A stretch of 13,641 nucleotides of DNA, taken from the NCBI GenBank assembly GCA_038040245.1, contig JBBPIU010000085.1, forward strand, positions 1 to 13,641, written 5' to 3'. A program made the translations under genes and the position numbers. This DNA comes from RBG-16-66-20 sp038040245 (GTDB taxonomy: Bacteria; Pseudomonadota; Gammaproteobacteria; Burkholderiales; SG8-39). Positions 7,536 to 12,770 of this stretch are shown here, one piece after another (within the stretch, counting starts at the first letter, position 1; every line of letters begins with the position of its first letter). The notes beneath the pieces are model-generated. The model saw only the letters and a program-made list of their open reading frames with translations. It searched no databases and was not told where the DNA came from.

Positions 7536-7823
7536 ATGGACATGGTCAACATCCATGAGGCCAAGACGCAGTTTTCCCGGCTCATCGAGCGGGTCTGCGC
7601 GGGCGAGGAGATCATCATCGCGCGGGGCGGCAAGCCGGTCGCCCGGCTCGCGCCGCTGCAGCAGAGCGTGAAGCCGCGCACGCCCGGTCTGCTCAAGGGC
7701 AAGATCTGGGTGGCGAAGGATTTCAACGCACCGCCTCCCGACGACCTGCTCGATCTGTTCGAGGGCAAATCCCCGCCCGAGCAGCGCCGGGCCGTGCGCA
7801 AAGCCAAGACCCGCAGGCGGTGA
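7536..7823 (+). CDS. Type II antitoxin, Phd/YefM family
   Basis: This 95-residue protein has the N-terminal Phd/YefM DNA-binding fold, recognised by VNIHEAKTQFSRLIERVCAGEEIIIARGGKPVARLAPL (read at residues 4-41). Residues 50-72 (PGLLKGKIWVAKDF and on) form the toxin-binding segment typical of Phd partners of PIN toxins. A basic tail of about 20 residues follows. Such antitoxins neutralise the partner toxin and repress their own promoter; the promoter candidate is 25 bases upstream. The stop overlaps the toxin start as GTGA, the usual coupled arrangement. The gene looks intact although its toxin is not. It sits inside the rhamnose operon between rfbB and rfbA, where it has no pathway role. Confidence 0.9.
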   Translation: MDMVNIHEAKTQFSRLIERVCAGEEIIIARGGKPVARLAPLQQSVKPRTPGLLKGKIWVAKDFNAPPPDDLLDLFEGKSPPEQRRAVRKAKTRRR

Positions 7824-8014
7824 GACTTCTTCTCGACACGCACCTGCTGGTCTGGTGGTTCATTGATCGGCGCATCCCGCAACGGGCCACCGAGCTGATC
7901 CGCGACCCCTTCGACCGGTTGCTCGTTTCGCAATGTCGGTGCGAATCAATGTCGCTGCTCACCCACGATCGAGCGCTTGCCGCCTACGGCGCGACCGTAA
8001 TCGTCGCAGGATAG
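7820..8014 (+). CDS. PIN-domain (VapC-type) toxin with internal deletion, probably inactive
   Basis: The frame starts with GTG overlapping the antitoxin stop and encodes only 64 residues, against roughly 125-135 for this toxin group. The N-terminus is a normal PIN start, RLLLDTHLLVWWF, with metal-binding Asp6. At about residue 27 it jumps directly into the C-terminal part, RDPFDRLLVSQ (28-38) and LLTHDRALAAYG (46-57). The middle of the fold, including the conserved acidic Glu of the WEI-type motif, is absent. The frame is preserved, consistent with an in-frame deletion of about 65 codons at bases near 7895-7915. PIN toxins are Mg-dependent RNases; with one catalytic acid and several helices gone, activity is unlikely. 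It may still bind the antitoxin or be a decaying remnant. An assembly deletion is the alternative. Confidence 0.8.
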   Translation: MRLLLDTHLLVWWFIDRRIPQRATELIRDPFDRLLVSQCRCESMSLLTHDRALAAYGATVIVAG

Positions 8015-8021
8015 CCGCGCG

Positions 8022-8900
8022 ATGAAAGGCATCATTCTGGCCGGCGGCTCCGGGACGCGCCTCTACCCGGCGACGCTCGCCGTCTCCAAGCAGCTGCTGC
8101 CGGTGTACGACAAGCCGATGATCTACTACCCGTTGAGCACCCTGATGCTCGCGGGCATCCGCGACATCCTGATCATTTCCACGCCGCAGGACACGCCCCG
8201 TTTCGAGCAGTTGCTCGGCGACGGCAAACGCTGGGGCATCCGGCTGTCATACGCGGTGCAGCCCTCGCCCGGGGGTCTGGCGCAGGCATTTATCATCGGG
8301 CGGAAATTCATCGGCAAAGACCCGGTCGCGCTGGTGCTGGGGGATAACATTTTTCACGGCCACGACCTCACCGGGCTGCTGAAAACGGCTGTGAAGCGGA
8401 GCAAAGGCGCCGCCATTTTCGCCTACCCGGTGAAGGATCCGGAGCGTTATGGTGTAGTTGAATTCGATCGAAAAAATAGAGTAAAAAGCATCGAAGAAAA
8501 GCCCGCGCGGCCGAAATCGCGCTATGCCGTGGTGGGGCTTTATTTCTACGACAACCGCGTGGTCGGAATCGCCTCCAGGCTGAAGCCTTCGGTCAGGGGA
8601 GAGCTGGAGATCACCGACGTCAACAAGGAGTATCTGAGGCGGGGCGAGCTCGAGGTGCGGCCGCTCGGACGCGGCCACGCCTGGCTGGATACGGGCACGC
8701 ACGAGTCGCTGCTCGAAGCCTCGCATTTCATCGAGACCATCGAGCGCCGGCAGGGCTTGAAAATCGCGTGCCCGGAGGAAATTGCCTGGCGCATGGGCTA
8801 CATCAGCGCCGCTCAGCTGAAGGCGCTCGCGCAGCCCCTCGCGAAGAGCGGCTACGGCGAATACCTGCTGCGCTGTCTGTCGGAGAAACTGTTCCAGTGA
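8022..8900 (+). CDS. rfbA: Glucose-1-phosphate thymidylyltransferase
   Basis: This enzyme performs the first step of dTDP-L-rhamnose synthesis: dTTP plus glucose-1-phosphate gives dTDP-glucose and pyrophosphate. The 292 residues match the family length. The nucleotidyltransferase signature LAGGSGTRLYP (6-16), SKQLLPVYDKPMIYYPLS (22-39), metal-binding Asp108 in VLGDNIFHGHD (105-115), EEKP (158-161) and the C-terminal AWLDTGTHESLLEAS segment are all present. It starts 7 bases after the toxin remnant, with only a weak AGGA upstream. Translation may depend on the toxin-antitoxin transcript or on readthrough from rfbB. Bases 8448-8501 form an AT-rich, rare-codon patch in an otherwise conserved protein segment. 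The stop overlaps rfbC as GTGA. Confidence 0.97.
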   Translation: MKGIILAGGSGTRLYPATLAVSKQLLPVYDKPMIYYPLSTLMLAGIRDILIISTPQDTPRFEQLLGDGKRWGIRLSYAVQPSPGGLAQAFIIGRKFIGKDPVALVLGDNIFHGHDLTGLLKTAVKRSKGAAIFAYPVKDPERYGVVEFDRKNRVKSIEEKPARPKSRYAVVGLYFYDNRVVGIASRLKPSVRGELEITDVNKEYLRRGELEVRPLGRGHAWLDTGTHESLLEASHFIETIERRQGLKIACPEEIAWRMGYISAAQLKALAQPLAKSGYGEYLLRCLSEKLFQ

Positions 8901-9439
8901 AGGTCGAGCGCACGGAAATTGCCGACGTACTGCTGCTGGAGCCGAAGGTATTCGGCGACGCGCGTGGTTTCTTCATGGAGACATGGAATGCGCGCACCTT
9001 CGAGAATCTCGGCATCAAGGCGCAATTCGTCCAAGATAACAATTCGCGCTCGTCGAAGAACGTGCTGCGCGGGCTGCACTACCAGGTGCGCCAGGCGCAG
9101 GGCAAGCTGGTGCGCGTCACCGCCGGCGAGATCTGGGACGTGGTGGTCGATCTGCGCCGCGGCTCGCCGAGCTTCGGTCGCTGGGTGGGCGCCAGAATCG
9201 ATGCGCAATCGCGCCGCATGCTGTGGGTCCCCGCCGGTTTCGCCCACGGCTTCCTGGTGCTCTCGGAGCAGGCCGAGGTGCAGTACAAAACCACCGACTA
9301 TTACGCACCCGAGCACGAGCGCACGCTGCTGTGGAACGATCCGGCGCTCGCCATTCCCTGGCCGCTCGCGGGCGAACCGGTGATGACCGACAAGGACCGG
9401 CACGGCACGCCGCTCGCCGCAGCCGAGACTTACGCCTGA
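8897..9439 (+). CDS. rfbC: dTDP-4-dehydrorhamnose 3,5-epimerase
   Basis: This cupin-fold enzyme performs the third step of dTDP-rhamnose synthesis, epimerising C3 and C5 of dTDP-4-keto-6-deoxyglucose. The 180 residues are the typical length. DARGFFMETWN (21-31), catalytic His61 in LRGLHYQ, Lys71, VVVDLRRGSPSFG (82-94), and VPAGFAHGFLVLSE (111-124) with His117 are all visible. The open frame extends further upstream, but that is inside rfbA; the GTG at 8897 overlaps the rfbA stop (GTGA) and gives the canonical N-terminus VKVERTEI. GGAG at 8882-8885 may serve as the ribosome site. Confidence 0.96.
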   Translation: MKVERTEIADVLLLEPKVFGDARGFFMETWNARTFENLGIKAQFVQDNNSRSSKNVLRGLHYQVRQAQGKLVRVTAGEIWDVVVDLRRGSPSFGRWVGARIDAQSRRMLWVPAGFAHGFLVLSEQAEVQYKTTDYYAPEHERTLLWNDPALAIPWPLAGEPVMTDKDRHGTPLAAAETYA

Positions 9440-9468
9440 ACAGGAACGGGTTGGGCGCTGCCGGGGAG

Positions 9469-9474
9469 TAAAAT
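9469..9474 (+). promoter_or_regulatory. Candidate -10 box TAAAAT
   Basis: TAAAAT (five of six consensus matches) ends 7 bases before the ATG at 9482, again allowing a leaderless transcript. The nearest -35-like TTGGGC (9451-9456) is only 12 bases away, too close to pair with it. GGGGAG at 9463-9468 may instead be a distant ribosome site. Confidence 0.35.
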
Positions 9475-9481
9475 CGATCCC

Positions 9482-9706
9482 ATGCGCGATGAGCGGATCC
9501 AAAAATGGGTGGAAACGCGGGACCCGGCCGGACCGGAGCTTGAAGCCCTCGAGCGCCTGGAACGGGAGGCGATGACGTATCCTGACGCACGCGCTTTCCT
9601 CCATGAGCTATTCACGCGCTGGCAACCGGCGGATATCGCCGTGATCCTTGGCTCCGGTTTGGTGGAACAGCAGCGATGGTTTGCAAGGGCGCACCGGAGG
9701 CCGTAA
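9482..9706 (+). CDS. Hypothetical 74-residue protein between rfbC and rfbD
   Basis: I do not recognise this protein. It is small and soluble, rich in charged residues, with no signal peptide or membrane segment. The sequence suggests helices (VETRDPAGPELEALERLERE, then ARAFLHELFTRW) and a short hydrophobic strand (DIAVILGSGLV) near residues 50-60. Support for coding is moderate: it fills a gap of nearly 290 bases in an otherwise gap-free operon, has plausible codon use, and has a -10-like TAAAAT and GGGGAG just upstream of ATG 9482. No other frame gives a better candidate here. It is not part of the known dTDP-rhamnose pathway. Confidence 0.55.
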   Translation: MRDERIQKWVETRDPAGPELEALERLEREAMTYPDARAFLHELFTRWQPADIAVILGSGLVEQQRWFARAHRRP

Positions 9707-9727
9707 AGCCGGTCTTCGAAGCAGCGT

Positions 9728-10582
9728 GTGAGGATCCTGCTTACCGGCAGCAAAGGCCAGGTCGGCTCGACGCTTGTGCTGGCGCTTGCGCCGCTGGGAG
9801 AGGTGATCGCTGTTGATCGCGTGGGGCTGGATCTTCTCGATGCGGATGCAATCAGAAGAAAAATCAAAGAACTGAAGCCCGCGATCATCGTGAACGCTGC
9901 GGCGTATACCGCGGTGGATCGCGCCGAGACGGAGCGCGAGACTGCGTTTGCCGTCAATGCGACTGCCGTGCGCATTCTGGCGGAGGAAGCGAAAAAGCTC
10001 GACGCTTTGCTGATTCATTTCTCCACCGATTACGTATTCGACGGCGAAAAGCCGGCGCCCTATGTCGAATCGGATATGCCCGCTCCGCTCAGCGTCTATG
10101 GTTCGAGCAAGCTTGCAGGCGAGCGCCTGATTGCCGCGAGCGGCTGCCGGCACTTCATCTTTCGCACCAGCTGGGTCTACGGGCCGGCCGGCCGGAATTT
10201 CCTGCACGCGATTCTCGCTGCGGCGAAGGCTAAGCCAGAGCTCAGGGTAGTGGACGACCAGCGCGGCGCGCCGACCTCGAGCGGCGCCATCGCCGGAGCA
10301 GTTGCGCACGTGCTTGCCAATCCGGATCTTTCGAGAAAGGCGAGCGGGCTATACCACCTGAGCGCGGGAGGGGAGACCACCTGGCACGGATTCGCCACTG
10401 CGATTCTCCAGGCAAAAGGGCTGCAGACCCCGGTGGTAGCGATCCGCAGCGACGAATATCCCGTGGCGGCACGCAGGCCGAAGAATTCATTGCTGGACAA
10501 CTCGAAGCTCTTCAAAACCTTCGGCATCGCGCTGCCGGACTGGCGCGAAGGTCTTGCTGCAGTGTTGCGCGCGCTCAACTAA
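9728..10582 (+). CDS. rfbD: dTDP-4-dehydrorhamnose reductase
   Basis: This enzyme performs the last step of dTDP-L-rhamnose synthesis, NAD(P)H reduction of the 4-keto group. The 284-residue SDR has LLTGSKGQVGSTL (4-16, the GxxGxxG site typical of RmlD), NAAAYTAVDRAETE (56-69), STDYVFDG (99-106), Tyr124-x3-Lys128 in VYGSSK, and HLSAGGETTWHGFA near the end. The GTG at 9728 begins directly at the nucleotide-binding strand and lies 21 bases after the small orphan gene. GC content seems a little lower than in neighbours (e.g. bases 9848-9875). The TAA stop is shared with a -10-like hexamer ahead of the next gene. Confidence 0.96.
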   Translation: MRILLTGSKGQVGSTLVLALAPLGEVIAVDRVGLDLLDADAIRRKIKELKPAIIVNAAAYTAVDRAETERETAFAVNATAVRILAEEAKKLDALLIHFSTDYVFDGEKPAPYVESDMPAPLSVYGSSKLAGERLIAASGCRHFIFRTSWVYGPAGRNFLHAILAAAKAKPELRVVDDQRGAPTSSGAIAGAVAHVLANPDLSRKASGLYHLSAGGETTWHGFATAILQAKGLQTPVVAIRSDEYPVAARRPKNSLLDNSKLFKTFGIALPDWREGLAAVLRALN

Positions 10583-10585
10583 GAT
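10580..10585 (+). promoter_or_regulatory. Candidate -10 box TAAGAT built on the rfbD stop codon
   Basis: TAAGAT begins with the TAA stop of rfbD and ends 7 bases before ATG 10593. It matches the -10 consensus at four of six positions including TA and the final T. TTGCTG at 10554 is 20 bases upstream, too far for a normal -35. No Shine-Dalgarno is seen in the 10-base gap, making a leaderless start plausible but unproven. Confidence 0.35.
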
Positions 10586-10592
10586 TCGCTGG

Positions 10593-11693
10593 ATGGATTT
10601 CATCGACCTCAAGACCCAGTACGCTGCGCTGCGCGAGCCGATCAATGCGCGCATCCAGCGCGTGCTCGACCACGGCCAGTACATCATGGGGCCGGAAGTG
10701 GAGGAGCTCGAAGACCGCCTCGCTGCCTGGACAGGAGCGAAGCATTGCGTCGCGGTCGCTTCGGGCACCGAGGCGCTGCTGATCGCGCTGCTGGCGCTGG
10801 GCGTGAAACCGGGCGACGAGGTGGTGACCACGCCGTTCAGCTTTGTCGCCACCGCGGAGATGATTGCACTCATCGGGGCGAAACCGGTGTTCGTGGACGT
10901 GGAGGAGGACACCGCCAACATCGACGTCTCCAGGCTGGAAGCGGCGATCACGCCGCGCACCCGGGCGATCATGCCGGTCTCGCTCTACGGCCAGCCCGCC
11001 GACATGGACGAGATCAACGCCATCGCCGCGCGGCACGGGCTGCCGGTAATCGAGGACGCAGCGCAAAGTTTCGGCGCCACTTACAAGCGCAGGAAGAGCG
11101 GCAACCTCTCCACCATCGGCTGCACCAGCTTCTTTCCCTCCAAGCCGCTCGGCTGCTATGGCGACGGCGGCGCGCTTTTCACCAGCGACGACGCGCTCGC
11201 CAAGGCGCTGCGCGAGATCCGCGTGCACGGCCAGGAAGACCGTTACCGGCACACGCGTATCGGCGTCGGCGGGCGCATGGACTCGATCCAATGCGCAGTG
11301 GTGTTGGCAAAGTTCGCACGCTTCGACTGGGAGGTGCGGCAGCGCATCGAGATCGGTGCCCATTACGATGCTTTGTTTTCTTCTTCTTCTAATATACAAA
11401 CTATCAAAGTAAGAGCAGACCGCACCAGCGTCTACGCCCAATACACGGTGCGCGTGGCCGAGCGCGCGCGCTTCGAGCAGGAGCTCAAGGCGCGCGGCAT
11501 CCCCAGCGCGGTGCACTATCCGCTATCGCTGCACCAGCAACCGGCCTATGCCGCGAGCTGCGTGGGACAGTCGTTCCCCGTGTCTGAGCGCCTCGCGCGC
11601 GAGGTGATCAGCCTGCCGATGCATGCGGATCTGGACGAAGCCACGCAGCAGCGGATCGTCGCCGCAGTGCGCGAGGCCCTGCGCGGAGGTTGA
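10593..11693 (+). CDS. wbpE: DegT/DnrJ/EryC1 sugar aminotransferase, WbpE-like
   Basis: This 366-residue PLP-dependent nucleotide-sugar aminotransferase carries IDLKTQYAALR (4-14), GPEVEELE (33-40), SGTEALLIAL (57-66), IEDAAQSFGA (153-162, Asp155 contacting the PLP nitrogen) and the Schiff-base Lys184 in FFPSKPLGCYGDGG. It closely follows Pseudomonas WbpE as I know it, including VYAQYTVR and AVHYPLSLHQQPA. WbpE aminates UDP-3-keto-GlcNAcA with glutamate on the way to UDP-GlcNAc3NAcA. The nearby UDP-HexNAc dehydrogenase fits such a route; a WbpB-type 3-dehydrogenase and WbpD-type acetyltransferase are not in this window. Other DegT substrates cannot be excluded. The frame is open from 10554 but ATG 10593 gives the family N-terminus. 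Residues 260-275 are encoded by an AT-rich island including four TCT codons in a row. Confidence 0.92.
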   Translation: MDFIDLKTQYAALREPINARIQRVLDHGQYIMGPEVEELEDRLAAWTGAKHCVAVASGTEALLIALLALGVKPGDEVVTTPFSFVATAEMIALIGAKPVFVDVEEDTANIDVSRLEAAITPRTRAIMPVSLYGQPADMDEINAIAARHGLPVIEDAAQSFGATYKRRKSGNLSTIGCTSFFPSKPLGCYGDGGALFTSDDALAKALREIRVHGQEDRYRHTRIGVGGRMDSIQCAVVLAKFARFDWEVRQRIEIGAHYDALFSSSSNIQTIKVRADRTSVYAQYTVRVAERARFEQELKARGIPSAVHYPLSLHQQPAYAASCVGQSFPVSERLAREVISLPMHADLDEATQQRIVAAVREALRGG

Positions 11694-11703
11694 AAGTTTC
11701 TAG

Positions 11704-11709
11704 TAAAAT
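11704..11709 (+). promoter_or_regulatory. Candidate -10 box TAAAAT in the wbpE-epimerase gap
   Basis: TAAAAT lies in a 49-base intergenic gap and could start transcripts near 11716, the first base of the imperfect palindrome. TTGAAA at 11690-11695 is only 8 bases upstream, too close to act as its -35. Weak evidence, supported mainly by this being the only intergenic space in the last third of the window. Confidence 0.35.
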
Positions 11710-11715
11710 CAAGGC

Positions 11716-11737
11716 TTTTCCGCGAATCCGCAGAAAA
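11716..11737 (+). repeat. Imperfect inverted repeat (possible operator or 5' hairpin)
   Basis: TTTTCCGCG and CGCAGAAAA are inverted copies with eight of nine positions complementary, separated by AATC. The palindrome ends 5 bases before the TTG start at 11743 and lies just downstream of a -10-like TAAAAT. It could be a repressor site or an mRNA hairpin limiting ribosome access. It is not a normal terminator: no T-run follows it. Confidence 0.5.
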
Positions 11738-11742
11738 TTCCC

Positions 11743-12753
11743 TTGAGATTACTGGTCACCGGCGCGGCAGGATTCATCGGCATGCATTCGTGCAAGCGGC
11801 TGCTCGAGCGCGGTCACGAGGTATTCGGCATCGACAACCTGAATGCCTATTACGACCCGGCGCTCAAGCGCGCCCGGCTGGAGCAGCTGCGGCCGTTTCC
11901 CGAGTTCAGTTTCGAGAAGCTCGATATCGCCGAGGAGCGCGCTCTGGGCGCCGTCTTCGAGTCGAGGCGGTTCGATGCCGTGCTGCATCTGGCCGCGCAG
12001 GCGGGCGTGCGTTACTCGCTCGAGAACCCGATGGCGTACGTGAGCAGCAACGTGGCGGGCTTCCTCAACATCCTCGAAGGCTGCCGCCGGCACCGGATCG
12101 CGCATCTTTGCTACGCCAGCAGCTCAAGTGTTTACGGCGCGAATACCGAATTGCCGTCCAGAGAGGAGCACCGGGTGGACAGCCCGGTCAGCCTCTACGC
12201 GGCGACCAAGCGCGCCAATGAGCTGATGGCGCGCAGCTACGCCGAACTGTACGGCATCCCCTGCACCGGCTTGCGGTTCTTCACCGTCTATGGCCCCTGG
12301 GGCCGGCCCGACATGGCGCTGTTCATCTTCACGCGCGCGATCCTCGAGGGCAAGCCGGTCCGCGTTTTCAACGGCGGCGACATGCAGCGCGATTTCACCT
12401 ACATCGACGACATCGTCGAGGCGGTGACGGCGATCGTCGAACGGCCGCATCCGGGCGCAAAGGGCGGCCCGCAGTCGCCCTCGTCGCCTCCGTCGCGCCT
12501 GTTCAACATCGGCCACGGCTCGCCGGTGAAGCTGATGGATTTCGTGCACGCGGTCGAACGCGCCCTGGGCAGGAAGGCGCTGATCGAGCTCGCGCCGATG
12601 CAGCCGGGTGACGTGCAGGCGACTTACGCTTCAACCGACAAACTGCGCGCCGAAGTCGGTTACGCGCCATCCACCACGATCGAAACCGGCGTCGAGCGCT
12701 TTATCGCCTGGTACCGGGCGCATTACGCCGGCGCCGGCGGGCTTGCGGCATGA
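11743..12753 (+). CDS. NAD-dependent UDP-sugar 4-epimerase, CapI / UDP-glucuronate 4-epimerase-like
   Basis: This 336-residue extended SDR has VTGAAGFIGMH (5-15), DNLNAYYDPALKRARL (31-46, characteristic of UDP-glucuronate 4-epimerases), LAAQAGVRYSLENP (83-96), SSSSVYG (126-132), Tyr152-x3-Lys156 in LYAATK and RFFTVYGPWGRPDMA. It should invert C4 of UDP-GlcA or, given the following TviB-type dehydrogenase, of UDP-GlcNAc(A), as TviC/WbpP do. The YYDPALKRARL element favours the uronate group. The TTG start is chosen because its frame is closed by a TAA at 11704 and no ATG or GTG lies between. There is no Shine-Dalgarno. A low-complexity stretch GGPQSPSSPPS sits near residues 242-252, at a surface loop. 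The stop overlaps a six-codon mini-ORF and lies 13 bases before the next gene. Confidence 0.9.
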   Translation: MRLLVTGAAGFIGMHSCKRLLERGHEVFGIDNLNAYYDPALKRARLEQLRPFPEFSFEKLDIAEERALGAVFESRRFDAVLHLAAQAGVRYSLENPMAYVSSNVAGFLNILEGCRRHRIAHLCYASSSSVYGANTELPSREEHRVDSPVSLYAATKRANELMARSYAELYGIPCTGLRFFTVYGPWGRPDMALFIFTRAILEGKPVRVFNGGDMQRDFTYIDDIVEAVTAIVERPHPGAKGGPQSPSSPPSRLFNIGHGSPVKLMDFVHAVERALGRKALIELAPMQPGDVQATYASTDKLRAEVGYAPSTTIETGVERFIAWYRAHYAGAGGLAA

Positions 12754-12770
12754 GCGCCGTGGTTGCATGA
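12750..12770 (+). other. Six-codon mini-ORF (MSAVVA) bridging two genes
   Basis: ATG 12750 overlaps the epimerase stop (ATGA). The frame reads MSAVVA and then stops at 12768-12770, where that TGA overlaps the dehydrogenase ATG at 12767 (again ATGA). The peptide nearly repeats the N-terminus of the dehydrogenase (MSASAVVA), suggesting a small tandem duplication of the start region. It may pass ribosomes from one gene to the next, or be a chance by-product. Confidence 0.45.

Noticed and set aside
9451..9474. TTGGGC plus TAAAAT as a complete promoter before the orphan gene
   Set aside because: The spacer is 12 bases, too short for sigma-70 contact.
11379..11390. (TCT)4 run as an on/off phase-variation tract
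   Set aside because: Triplet changes would keep the frame, and four units are short; loop-length variation is the most it could cause.
11690..11709. TTGAAA plus TAAAAT as a complete sigma-70 promoter
   Set aside because: Spacing is only 8 bases, far below the 16-18 required; only the -10-like box is kept as a weak candidate.
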